A DNA stretch of 25,933 nucleotides from an uncultured Bacilli bacterium (GTDB lineage: Bacteria > Bacillota_I > Bacilli_A > RF39 > UBA660). The number at the start of each line of letters is the position of its first letter. Within the stretch, counting starts at the first letter, position 1. Position numbers and translations under genes: made by a program. Positions 9,601-15,802 of this stretch are shown one piece after another. The stretch is from positions 1-25,933 of the forward strand of contig CAKPRO010000015.1 in NCBI GenBank assembly GCA_934182615.1. Reading direction: 5' to 3'. Under the pieces are notes generated by a model. The model saw nothing but the letters and a program-made list of their open reading frames with translations, had not been told where the DNA came from and did no database searches.

Positions 9601-9752
9601 TTAAGATTATTGATTATAAGTTAAAGAATATTAATGATAGTGCTTATTTAAAACAATTAAATGGATATAAGAATTATATTGAGAATATATTTAACAAAGA
9701 TACTTCTATATATTTATATTCTATATTAGATAATACTTTAGAGAAAGTATAA
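6675..9752 (+). CDS. addA: ATP-dependent helicase-nuclease subunit AddA
   Basis: AddA is the UvrD-type 3'-5' helicase and nuclease subunit that with AddB processes DNA ends for RecA-dependent repair. All SF1A motifs are visible: Walker A AGAGSGKT (22-29), motif Ia LTFTKMAAKEMRERI, Walker B DEYQDTNDVQ (353-362), VGDIKQSIYRFR (377-388), LNKNFRSREEV, IMTIHASKGLEF and RLFYVALTRAKEKM. The C-terminal RecB-type nuclease has H911 (VHELFE), D967 (GIIDLM), D980 and K982 (IIDYKLK), and a following QLNGYKNYI helix, so it should be active. At 1025 residues it is about 200 shorter than Bacillus AddA, mainly between the helicase motifs. SD GAGGTAG, 3 bp after the preceding stop. No plain terminator follows; a structured repeat lies just downstream. 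Confidence 0.95.
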   Translation: MAWTKEQETAIYKDGTNIIVSAGAGSGKTAVLTERVLEKVKNGISVDNLLILTFTKMAAKEMRERIGDKLKKAGLTSELSKLDTADITTFDAYALSLVKKYHYYLNVSKDISIIDASVITLYKRKVLKDIFNELYEKEESKFLSLIKEYSLKDDKEIFDFILNINNKLDLKTNKREYLDNYIDIKYNNDNIDKDIEEYIKVILNLINDIRDYIEYIDDSDYLDKLYPIINPLLESSTYDEVKNNINIKLPIARGLSDISKEYKEKISNSIKEIKKLIIYDNYDSIKIGILKTKEYTEEIIDIIKELDRRVQEYKWKYNYFEYSDISGLAIKLVKENTLVREEIKNNLNEILIDEYQDTNDVQEEFISYISSNNVYMVGDIKQSIYRFRNANPYIFKNKYDSYSSNNGGIKIDLNKNFRSREEVINNINLMFDRIMDDDIGGASYKESHQMVYGNLMYKGEGDNKENNNFEVYSYLNDTSFKKEEVEAFIIANDIKKKVKSGYLAFGKDTNGIRKIKYSDFAILLDSSKYFELYKKILEYNGVPTVINKSVNLTDGEVITIIKNIISFIIKLKSNVIDNEFKKLFISLGRSFLFNIDDDALFDYFLNNNYKDSDIYKISYEITKKLDTISLDEIIDIITYSYDFNNKLFLLGDYSSNVLRIEKLKEITSNLTNLDYDIYSYQEYLEDIVNNNLKIEFTLSDNSDDTVKIMTIHASKGLEFNVCYYGGLYGKFNIREAISKFSYDDRYGIIIPYKDNFLYNTIYHTLSYRNYVRENISERIRLFYVALTRAKEKMIFLLPESGKEEIYINDLVDNSIREKYNSFASIMYSLEYITKKYYTNIDIKNINLSKNYNMVKNGNYKALLSKVDDVLEVDNININTLEEEEKTFSKKNIHLIITKEEESKLDYGKKVHELFELTDFNDISNLTGKDKEIITKFLDKVDIGTANVYKEYEFIYEDNNITYHGIIDLMLEYDNYIKIIDYKLKNINDSAYLKQLNGYKNYIENIFNKDTSIYLYSILDNTLEKV

Positions 9753-9766
9753 TATATTTATTTTAG

Positions 9767-9835
9767 TCATTTCAACCTTAAGTAAACTTAAGTTTTCCAT
9801 GGTATGATAGAGCCAATATAATAGTCTCTATCATA
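9767..9835 (+). repeat. Structured two-hairpin repeat, copy 1
   Basis: A 4-bp stem TCAT / ATGG encloses a 28-nt loop built on CTTAAGTAAACTTAAG, a small hairpin in itself. It is followed at once by a 10-bp perfect hairpin TATGATAGAG / CTCTATCATA with a 13-nt loop. The same architecture with the same spacing recurs at 19007-19070. The loop there differs by two bases, the closing stem is changed but still pairs (CCTC / GAGG), and the second hairpin is unrelated in sequence. This stretch holds no ORF. Function unknown. Confidence 0.7.
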
Positions 9836-9855
9836 AACAATTGTATGTATATATA

Positions 9856-9900
9856 AATTAAAATAAATAGTCAATATTATATTGACTATTTATTTTAATT
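9856..9900. other. Perfect 45-nt hairpin
   Basis: Two 21-nt arms are perfect reverse complements around loop TTA (9877-9879). The arm end 9897-9900 runs straight into CTTAAGGGTTG (9901-9911), which is the inverse of CAACCTTAAG at 9773-9782 apart from one extra base. The whole 9773-9911 stretch is therefore framed by inverted ends, as in miniature inverted-repeat elements. The arms end in AT-rich sequence, so a bidirectional terminator for addA is another reading. Confidence 0.6.
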
Positions 9901-9923
9901 CTTAAGGGTTGGAGGTTTAAGTA

Positions 9924-9989
9924 GTGAAATCAGTTGTAGCACTTGTTATGATAATCTTTTCCTTTGTTGTCTGTATAGATAATCTATAG
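9924..9989 (+). CDS. Possible 21-residue hydrophobic peptide
   Basis: A GTG start, 8 nt after a strong GGAGG SD (9911-9915), opens a 21-codon frame that reads VKSVVALVMIIF, then SFVVCIDNL, and ends at TAG. The peptide is a single hydrophobic helix after one Lys, like small membrane peptides and type I toxins. It sits directly behind the 45-nt hairpin and just before the BspA remnant. It may equally be chance coding in decayed DNA, as there is no second copy in the window to compare. Confidence 0.25.
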   Translation: MKSVVALVMIIFSFVVCIDNL

Positions 9990-9990
9990 G

Positions 9991-10108
9991 AATGGTTGTA
10001 AATTATACCTATCTTACTGTTGCAGTATCATTTGATAATGCTAAAACTGATGTAAGTATGGCTAACTATACTAATGGATATTTAACATATAAAAAGAATG
10101 CTAATTAG
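9991..10108 (+). pseudogene. Frameshifted remnant of the 3' end of a BspA-like repeat gene
   Basis: The DNA from about 10016 to 10108 closely matches the last 90-odd bases of the BspA-like gene at 2-1759. The encoded tail AVSFDNAKTDVSMANYT, then NGYLTYKKNAN, parallels AVPFDSNKTDVSMANYT, then TGYLTYKKNTN. Just upstream, AAT GGT TGT AAA reads NGCK, the start of the last repeat, but in another frame, so at least one indel separates them. Everything 5' of this is missing. The fragment is followed by its own terminator and the same trailer module as the intact gene. Confidence 0.75.
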
Positions 10109-10133
10109 AAAGATACTAGTTATCTTTCTTTTT
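10109..10133 (+). terminator. Terminator behind the BspA remnant
   Basis: AAAGATA / TATCTTT with loop CTAGT starts directly after the TAG, followed by CTTTTT. It sits exactly where the terminator of the intact gene does, with a different stem sequence. Confidence 0.65.
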
Positions 10134-10146
10134 ATTTGGAATTATC

Positions 10147-10247
10147 TTAGTTAGAAAGTATTTCACTATGAATATAATATCTTATAATTATTCATTACTA
10201 GACTATAGGCTAGTAATGACATGAAAATACCTAGGATTTTCATGAAA
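10147..10247 (+). repeat. Two-hairpin trailer module, copy B
   Basis: The 20-nt block 10147-10166 is identical to 1784-1803. A 9-bp hairpin follows at 10193-10218 (CATTACTAG / CTAGTAATG), then a 25-nt hairpin at 10220-10244 with the same arms CATGAAAAT / ATTTTCATG as copy A. In the first hairpin, T-A in copy A is C-G here and C-G is A-T, so two pairs changed on both sides. It lies immediately before the tRNA-Thr promoter. Confidence 0.7.
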
Positions 10248-10262
10248 GGTAATAAATATATC

Positions 10263-10291
10263 TTTTCAAAATAATAAAAATATATTATAAT
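10263..10291 (+). promoter_or_regulatory. Probable promoter for tRNA-Thr
   Basis: TTTTCA (10263-10268), a 17-bp spacer and consensus TATAAT (10286-10291) lie 8 bp before the mature tRNA 5' end. Confidence 0.5.
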
Positions 10292-10299
10292 TATATTGT

Positions 10300-10373
10300 G
10301 CCAAATTAGTTTAGTGGTAGAACAAGGCCCTCGTAATGCTTAGAGATAAGTTCGATTCTTATATTTGGCACCA
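10300..10373 (+). tRNA. tRNA-Thr (anticodon CGT), with encoded CCA
   Basis: A full cloverleaf can be folded. The acceptor is GCCAAAT / ATTTGGC (7 perfect pairs), the D arm GTTT / GAAC, the T arm ATAAG / CTTAT with loop TTCGATT, then discriminator A and CCA (10371-10373). The anticodon loop CTCGTAA (10330-10336) puts U33 before CGT. The Thr identity elements G1-C72, C2-G71, G35 and U36 are all present. The anticodon stem AGGCC / TGCTT has a G-U pair and a C31-U39 mismatch, unusual but tolerable. It would read ACG, a codon rarely used here. It stands alone between the BspA remnant region and a hypothetical gene. Confidence 0.85.
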
Positions 10374-10405
10374 TTAATTTAAATATAAAGAAAGAGAATA
10401 TAACT

Positions 10406-10744
10406 ATGGAAAATAGTAGTAGAGCATTAATAATAAGATATAATAATAAATTAAACGGATCTATATTATATAAATGTAGTGATGGAATAATACCAAAAGA
10501 AATAGAAGAAACAAAATTATTATTTATAATGACATATCCAAATATATTAAAAGAATTAATAAAAGGTAAAATATTATATATAGACAATTATACTGGATAT
10601 TTAGGACATAAAGAAATAAAAGGTCCATATGGTGAAGAAGAAATATTTATACCAGAATATACAAGTAATAATATATCATTAATAGAAATAATTATAGATA
10701 TAGAAAATAAAATAAAGAATAATAAAAAGAAAATAAGAAAATAA
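10406..10744 (+). CDS. Hypothetical protein
   Basis: This 112-residue protein is not recognised. It has no signal peptide or transmembrane segment. The sequence looks like a small alpha/beta domain with a short conserved-looking GPYGEEEIFIPEY stretch near 77-89 and a Lys-rich C-terminal tail (NKKKIRK). The start lies 32 bp after the tRNA, with only a weak purine-rich SD (AAAGAGAA), so it may be read from the tRNA promoter. A terminator follows directly, which supports a real gene. Confidence 0.6.
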   Translation: MENSSRALIIRYNNKLNGSILYKCSDGIIPKEIEETKLLFIMTYPNILKELIKGKILYIDNYTGYLGHKEIKGPYGEEEIFIPEYTSNNISLIEIIIDIENKIKNNKKKIRK

Positions 10745-10746
10745 AC

Positions 10747-10781
10747 ATATCTATCAGTAATGATAGGTATTTTATTTTTTT
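10747..10781 (+). terminator. Terminator after the 112-aa gene
   Basis: ATATCTATCA / TGATAGGTAT (one G-T pair) with loop GTAA, followed by TTTATTTTTTT. Confidence 0.75.
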
Positions 10782-10820
10782 ATAATAAATGATATACTAA
10801 GTATAGGAAGTGAAGTAATA

Positions 10821-11588
10821 ATGGAATTAGTTAATTTAATGTATAGATATGTAAATAGATTTATAAATAGTAATGAATTAATAAAAGAATTAAAAAAGAT
10901 AGATATATGTAATTACCAAGATAAAGAAGTAATAAATAAATTAATTAAAGATATAGAAGAAGTAAGAGAGAAAACTCCTAACGAGATAGACAAAGTAGAA
11001 AAGAAAAGATTAGAAGAAATAGATATTTTATTAGATAAATTTAAAGAAGTAAATACTAGTGATAATGAACTAAAAGAATTTATAGAAAAACAATATAATA
11101 ATTTACTTAAAGAAAAAGAAAAAATAAAAGATGGTGGTAAGTTATATACTAAAATAACAGATTTATTAACTAATAACTCAGTAATAAATAAGTCCGCTAG
11201 CAAAATGAACGATAAAGAATTATTGACTTTTATAACTAGATATATATCAGTACCATTACCTCCTCCTATTGGACAGGAAGGCTTTAATGACTTAGTAAAA
11301 GCAGGTATTGAAGAAGATAATAGAGAAGCCTTATGGAGATTAGCAGTCAATTATGATAAAAAGATGGATTTTACTTTAATTGAAGATTATTTTATTGAGA
11401 AGAGGGATAGCTACTATTTAATAGAATTAATTAGTACTACTGATAGCATTAATTTAGATAATATAGTTAGTAAAGTGGTAGCCACTAACGATAGAGAATT
11501 TATGATTGATTTAGCAAATAGATCATTAGAATTAAGTATATTTACTAAAGAAGATATAGATAAAATAAAAGAAAAGTATAATTTATAA
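10821..11588 (+). CDS. Hypothetical coiled-coil protein
   Basis: This 255-residue protein is not recognised. Residues about 35-115 are strongly charged and helical, likely a coiled coil. A second, less charged domain (about 125-250) contains TRYISVPLPPPIGQEGF and pairs of helices ending in FTKEDIDKIKEKYNL. No signal peptide or membrane helix is seen. The start has an AGGAAGTGA-type SD, a little far from the ATG. A possible -10 TATACT lies at 10793-10798 without a clear -35. The next gene follows 14 bp downstream, so the two are probably co-transcribed. Confidence 0.7.
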   Translation: MELVNLMYRYVNRFINSNELIKELKKIDICNYQDKEVINKLIKDIEEVREKTPNEIDKVEKKRLEEIDILLDKFKEVNTSDNELKEFIEKQYNNLLKEKEKIKDGGKLYTKITDLLTNNSVINKSASKMNDKELLTFITRYISVPLPPPIGQEGFNDLVKAGIEEDNREALWRLAVNYDKKMDFTLIEDYFIEKRDSYYLIELISTTDSINLDNIVSKVVATNDREFMIDLANRSLELSIFTKEDIDKIKEKYNL

Positions 11589-11602
11589 TAGGGAGGTATA
11601 AA

Positions 11603-12370
11603 ATGAGATTAGCAGTATTTACAGATATTCATGGTAATTTAGAAGCATTAAAAACTATTATAAATGATATAAAGTCTAAGAATGTAGATGAAATAATATG
11701 TTTAGGAGATACAATAGGATTAGGGTCTGAATCTAAAGAATGTCTTGATTTAATAATAGAAAATAATATTAAAATGGTTCTAGGTAATCATGAATTATGT
11801 GCTTTATATGGTACTGATATTGATAGTAGTATAAATAGTGAAGTACAAAAAGAACATTATAAATGGATAAGAGAATCTTTAACTACTAAAGAGATAGACT
11901 TTCTAAAGAAATGTCCTCTTTATTATGAATATAATATAAGTTATGGTGATATAATTAAAAATAAAAAGATAATATTTAGTCATTATCTACTAGAAGATAC
12001 TAGTAAATTATATCCTTTTGAGAGGAATAATCTAAGAAATGATGTTAATTTATGGATCAAATATAATAATGAAGATATAACATATATAGTAGGTCATTTA
12101 CATAAATCATTTAATGAAAATGAAGTAGATGGAATAAGTGAAGATTATATAGAAGCCATAGATGAACTAACTAACATTATCGTTCTTGATAGTGGTGGTT
12201 GTACTATAGATAATAATACTTCTTATATGTTAATAGATATAAATAATAGTTTAAAGTTTAGTAAAATAAATATAACATATGATTATAATAAGTTTATAAA
12301 TAAAGAATTAGAAAGAGAATTTCCTGATAAAGAAACAATATTAAAATTATTCTATGGTATTAATAAATAA
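11603..12370 (+). CDS. Calcineurin-like metallophosphoesterase
   Basis: This is a two-metal phosphoesterase of the calcineurin-like superfamily, 255 residues and cytoplasmic. All metal-binding motifs are present: D8 and H10 in TDIHGN, D36 in CLGDTIG, N62 and H63 in LGNHE, H127 in FSHY, and H165 and H167 in VGHLHK. Members of this group (YfcE/MJ0936-like) cleave phosphodiesters or phosphomonoesters of varied substrates; the natural substrate here cannot be deduced. It has a strong SD (GGGAGGT, 7 nt before the ATG). Confidence 0.88.
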   Translation: MRLAVFTDIHGNLEALKTIINDIKSKNVDEIICLGDTIGLGSESKECLDLIIENNIKMVLGNHELCALYGTDIDSSINSEVQKEHYKWIRESLTTKEIDFLKKCPLYYEYNISYGDIIKNKKIIFSHYLLEDTSKLYPFERNNLRNDVNLWIKYNNEDITYIVGHLHKSFNENEVDGISEDYIEAIDELTNIIVLDSGGCTIDNNTSYMLIDINNSLKFSKINITYDYNKFINKELEREFPDKETILKLFYGINK

Positions 12371-12389
12371 ATAATTAATATTATATAAT

Positions 12390-12767
12390 ATGAATGATAG
12401 ACTAGATAAATTAGAAGATATAAAAGAAGAAAACTTAATATGGATAATATATATAATAATAATTATTCTAAGTTATTATGCTAATAGTAAAGAAAAGAAA
12501 TATCTATTATATAATGACGAAGAAGCAAGAAGAGAATATCAAAGTTTACTTATATTAATATTTGGTGTATTAGTAGGGATCTACTACTACTTCGCAAAGA
12601 GTAGTTATGAAGATATTTTAAAGTTAAATAGTAGTGACACTAATAAAAAAATAATACTTACTAAAGCATCATTTATAGGATCATTTCTAGTATTAATTAG
12701 TGGTATTATATTCTTAACAATAGCCATTAATGACGAAAATATTGATGTAGAACTAGCCTTCAACTAA
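12390..12767 (+). CDS. Hypothetical membrane protein, three predicted helices
   Basis: This 125-residue protein has hydrophobic segments at about 16-29 (WIIYIIIIILSYYA), 51-67 (SLLILIFGVLVGIYYYF) and 93-112 (SFIGSFLVLISGIIFLTIAI), with a charged loop between the first two (SKEKKYLLYNDEEARREYQ). No family recognised. The start is uncertain: no SD precedes the ATG, and a TATAAT ends one base before it, so expression may depend on coupling to the gene 19 bp upstream. A terminator hairpin begins in its last codons. Confidence 0.6.
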   Translation: MNDRLDKLEDIKEENLIWIIYIIIIILSYYANSKEKKYLLYNDEEARREYQSLLILIFGVLVGIYYYFAKSSYEDILKLNSSDTNKKIILTKASFIGSFLVLISGIIFLTIAINDENIDVELAFN

Positions 12768-12781
12768 GGCTTGTTTTTTTC
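12755..12781 (+). terminator. Terminator of the membrane-protein gene
   Basis: AGCCTT / AAGGCT around CAACT, followed by TGTTTTTTT. The stop codon TAA lies at the loop/stem border. Confidence 0.8.
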
Positions 12782-12798
12782 TTAATATTTGATATAAT
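12771..12798 (+). promoter_or_regulatory. Probable promoter for the 484-aa gene operon
   Basis: Consensus TATAAT at 12793-12798, with TTGTTT (12771-12776) 16 bp upstream inside the preceding terminator tail. Confidence 0.45.
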
Positions 12799-12827
12799 TA
12801 TATTAAGGTAAGAAAAGAGGTAGAGAA

Positions 12828-14282
12828 ATGAAAAGTAAATTGAGAGAATTATTAGATAATTATATTGCTGAATATAGTGATATGAAAGCAAAATATGAAG
12901 ATTTAGTGGTTAAATGTCAACTATACGAAGAACTAATATCATATTTTGACGAGGCAAACATTGAACTTATAGAAAATAAAATTAATATTGCACTATTACT
13001 TAATACTATTTATAATGATAATATTTATGAAAGAGAATTCTATAGTTTATTATATAAATTAGAAAGAGGAGAATATAATAATAAGAATGAAACAAGATCT
13101 TTTCTTTCAATGATAAGTAGAGAGTATAGTAAAGTTGCTAAAGAAACAGAAAATTTAAAAAATAGAATAAATAGGACAAGTAAGGTGGTTAGTTCTGCTA
13201 GAAGAGCTAGATTATCTTTTAAATATAATAGTCCAATAGAAGATACAAGATATGTAATGGGTGATTTAAGAAGAATAATAGATTATTATGAGTCTTCTGG
13301 TGAAATATCTAATAAAGAAGCACTTCTATGTATTAATGATTTAGATTTTTATAATCGTAATGTTATTTCTGTTAGTGGAAAAAGTAATAAAAAAGAAGAA
13401 GAGTATGCCAGTAGAATATTTAATGAAATACCAAATATTTTAAACGCTGGATACGAAGTAATTGAAGAACCAGAAGTAGATATATCAAGAAAAGCAACTC
13501 TAAATAGAATGGCTGAAGAAATTACTAATACGGTAAGATGTACTAAAAAGGAAGAAATATTAAAATATCTTAAAAGCTATGAAAAATATGAATTAGATAA
13601 TAATGAATATAACTATGTTATTATTAATGTACTTAATAATTTTAATGAAGAATTAATATCTTATTATCAACTATTACTTGATAAAGAAACATATTCTAAA
13701 ATTAGTAACAGAAGAGAAATAATTGAAGATTATTATACAGAATTAAGTAACTATTTAATGGTAAGAGATTATTATAATAAATATAATGAAGTTACAATAG
13801 AGGAAGAAAATACTATATTGACGGAAGAGGAAGAACAGGAACTAACGTCTAAAAAGAAGTTAATTTTTTCTACGTCTCTTGCTAATCCTACTAAAGCAAA
13901 AATAATAGGTGATATGACTAATGTACCTTATGAATACTATGATACAGTATTAGAATTAATTAATAATTTTATAAATGGTCAAAGTGCTACTGGTGAAGTA
14001 AAACATTTAAAAAACAATAGAAAGTTAGTAGGATTTATGGAGTTAAGATCTGATCAAGTAAGAATAGTATTAAAACATATTAAAAATAATGTTTATAATG
14101 TAGTAGGAGTTTTTGTCAAAAAGGCTAATAATGATATGACTATGTATCAAATTATGGCAAATAGAATGATACCTGATATAAGTACTGAAGTAAAATTGAA
14201 TAATCAATTAGAACTTGGTGAGACCACTATTAAACAACTTACTGATTTAGTTGAAACAAAAAGTAGAAAAGGTACTAGATAA
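12828..14282 (+). CDS. Coiled-coil protein with a RelE/HigB-like C-terminal domain
   Basis: This 484-residue protein is cytoplasmic, with no signal peptide. The N-terminal two thirds is charged and helical with probable coiled coils (about 1-45, 100-125 and 215-330) and no recognised domain. Residues about 365-455 resemble RelE/ParE/HigB-superfamily proteins (Gp49-like HigB group): a leading helix pair, then VKHLKNN, GFMELR, RIVLKHI, VVGVFVKKAN and a closing YQIMANR helix. The order LK...ELR...RI...FVKK...A.R is typical of that fold. No antitoxin-like gene is adjacent, so I read this as a domesticated fusion rather than a toxin. SD GAGGT. The gene overlaps the next by one base (TAATG). The domain call is by eye and uncertain. 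Confidence 0.7.
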   Translation: MKSKLRELLDNYIAEYSDMKAKYEDLVVKCQLYEELISYFDEANIELIENKINIALLLNTIYNDNIYEREFYSLLYKLERGEYNNKNETRSFLSMISREYSKVAKETENLKNRINRTSKVVSSARRARLSFKYNSPIEDTRYVMGDLRRIIDYYESSGEISNKEALLCINDLDFYNRNVISVSGKSNKKEEEYASRIFNEIPNILNAGYEVIEEPEVDISRKATLNRMAEEITNTVRCTKKEEILKYLKSYEKYELDNNEYNYVIINVLNNFNEELISYYQLLLDKETYSKISNRREIIEDYYTELSNYLMVRDYYNKYNEVTIEEENTILTEEEEQELTSKKKLIFSTSLANPTKAKIIGDMTNVPYEYYDTVLELINNFINGQSATGEVKHLKNNRKLVGFMELRSDQVRIVLKHIKNNVYNVVGVFVKKANNDMTMYQIMANRMIPDISTEVKLNNQLELGETTIKQLTDLVETKSRKGTR

Positions 14283-14914
14283 TGGCATCTTCAGTAATAC
14301 ATATATGTGTAGCTAATGAAATAAATAAAACTATTAAGAGAGATAGTAGAAAATTACTTATAGGAACTATTGCTCCAGATATTTCTAAATTACTGGGAGA
14401 GTCTAAATTTTATAGTCATTTTCTAGATAGTCCTAATAATAATATTCCTAATTTAAATAAGTTTTTAGATAAGTATGGTAATTACTTAGAGGATGATTTT
14501 GTATTAGGTTATTATATACATTTATATACGGATTATTTATGGTTTAAATGTTTTATACCTAATGTAATTAAAAGTAATTATATTAAAGAGTTAGATGGTA
14601 CACTTGTAAAATATACTGAGAAATCTTTTACTAATTATGTTTATAATGATTATTCTAATATGAATATTCAGTTAATTAACAAGTATAATTTTCCTATGAA
14701 GATATTTTATGAAGAGGTACCATTTATACCAAGTATTATTAGTGAAATACCTATGAATAGATTAGATTTAATAGTAAATAAAACGGGTATTTTAATAGAA
14801 GGAGCTAAGAATGGAAAGAAATATCTCTTTGAGATGGAAGATATATTTTCTTTTATTAATACTACTAAAGAGATTATATTAAAGGAGTTAGAAGATATTT
14901 ATGAAAAATGTTAG
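14282..14914 (+). CDS. Zinc-dependent phospholipase C-like protein
   Basis: The 210-residue protein has the metal-ligand layout of the zinc-dependent phospholipase C family (PF00882): H7 (IHICVANEI), D33 (GTIAPDISK), H46 (YSHF), H80 and D84 (GYYIHLYTDYLW). Proteins of this fold bind up to three zinc ions and hydrolyse phosphodiesters. Close relatives in Bacillota are mostly uncharacterised and the substrate is unknown. There is no secretion signal, so it appears cytoplasmic, unlike secreted phospholipase C toxins. It starts on the last base of the preceding stop and overlaps the next gene by 14 nt, so it lies mid-operon. Confidence 0.75.
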   Translation: MASSVIHICVANEINKTIKRDSRKLLIGTIAPDISKLLGESKFYSHFLDSPNNNIPNLNKFLDKYGNYLEDDFVLGYYIHLYTDYLWFKCFIPNVIKSNYIKELDGTLVKYTEKSFTNYVYNDYSNMNIQLINKYNFPMKIFYEEVPFIPSIISEIPMNRLDLIVNKTGILIEGAKNGKKYLFEMEDIFSFINTTKEIILKELEDIYEKC

Positions 14915-15566
14915 AATACTTATTATAGTGGGACTTCTTTTGATATGTGGATGTACTAAAGAAAAAGAAACATTAGTAGATAATAAAGAAACTACTGTTA
15001 AAGAAGAAACAAAAGAGGCATATATAGATAATAATCCTATTAAATTAGGAATATTCTTAAGTGATAATAATTATCATGATAAAGAAGTTATTTCGGATAC
15101 TTATTATGCTGATTTTGTTAATGGATCGGATATTGCTTCTTTTGAGGTTTTTCTCACTGAAGATAAAGTAATTGATGGTAATAAATTTAGAGATACTTGG
15201 AAGAAATATTATGATAAGTATGAAGATATTAGCAAATATAGAATAGGATATAGTATAGGCTATACCTTAAAAGATGGTTCTAGTAAGAAGAGTACTTTCT
15301 TAGAACCAGATATATTTAGATATAGTGAATATTTTTATATATACTTTTATGACGATGTTAATGCTCCTGATGGCTTTTATAGTCATTTGGAAGAGAGCAC
15401 TTCTAATACGATTATGAGTTCAGTTAAATTTTATGCTGTAGGGGGAATAGAAGAAGTAGATAGTATTTCTATCGAAGCCTTTACTTATTTAGATAGTAAT
15501 GATTTTGATAAAGATAATAATTATCGAGGTAATTCAAAATATACAATTAATATAAAAAGGAAATAG
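14901..15566 (+). CDS. Putative lipoprotein of unknown function
   Basis: The N-terminus KNVRILIIVGLLLICGC is a lipoprotein signal peptide: two positive charges, a hydrophobic core and a lipobox ICGC with C18 as the lipidated residue. A Lys/Glu/Thr-rich linker (about 19-45) leads to a globular domain rich in Tyr, Asp and Ser. No family is recognised. It should sit on the outer face of the cytoplasmic membrane. The start lies inside the preceding gene; the GGAG SD is about 13 nt upstream, longer than ideal. Its last codons form half of a bidirectional terminator shared with the convergent gene on the minus strand. Confidence 0.75.
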   Translation: MKNVRILIIVGLLLICGCTKEKETLVDNKETTVKEETKEAYIDNNPIKLGIFLSDNNYHDKEVISDTYYADFVNGSDIASFEVFLTEDKVIDGNKFRDTWKKYYDKYEDISKYRIGYSIGYTLKDGSSKKSTFLEPDIFRYSEYFYIYFYDDVNAPDGFYSHLEESTSNTIMSSVKFYAVGGIEEVDSISIEAFTYLDSNDFDKDNNYRGNSKYTINIKRK

Positions 15567-15586
15567 ACTAATTATCTATTTCCTTT
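15556..15586. terminator. Bidirectional terminator between convergent genes
   Basis: A perfect 12-bp stem AAAGGAAATAGA / TCTATTTCCTTT with a 7-nt loop. The stops of the plus-strand lipoprotein (15564-15566) and the minus-strand gene (15568-15570) both fall inside it. Confidence 0.8.
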
Positions 15587-15801
15587 AACATACTCTTAGC
15601 AAAATATGCTGCGACTAAATCGAATTCCTTATCATCATCTAAGCCAACATAGTATTTTTCTCCATCTTGAGTAATTGTTTTTCTAAAACAAATATCAGTA
15701 TTGTCATTAATGTTAGCAAATAGAGTATAAGTAGTATTATTTATAAGTTCATCTTTTATGATTGCATATTCAATGCCATTATCTAAAACTATTGTATCCA
15801 T
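15568..15801 (-). CDS. Small hypothetical protein, possibly DUF1292-like
   Basis: A 77-residue acidic, soluble protein: IVLDNGIEYAIIKDEL, then a YTLFANINDNTDICFRK strand pair, then DDKEFDLVAAYF. The pattern of a charged small beta domain with spaced Tyr/Phe recalls DUF1292-type proteins, but this is a visual impression. A GAGGTGAAGGG SD lies upstream of the ATG. The ATG is one base past the stop of the 230-aa gene, so the pair is co-transcribed from the promoter near 16540. Its last codons lie in the shared terminator. Confidence 0.7.
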   Translation of the reverse strand: MDTIVLDNGIEYAIIKDELINNTTYTLFANINDNTDICFRKTITQDGEKYYVGLDDDKEFDLVAAYFAKSMLKEIDN

Positions 15802-15802
15802 A

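Noticed and set aside
10306..10587. Minus-strand frame overlapping the tRNA and the 112-aa gene
   Set aside because: It runs across the tRNA-Thr and has no SD; the plus-strand gene has a terminator right behind it.
14282..14914. Secreted phospholipase C toxin
   Set aside because: It has the metal ligands but no signal peptide; only a family-level call is justified.
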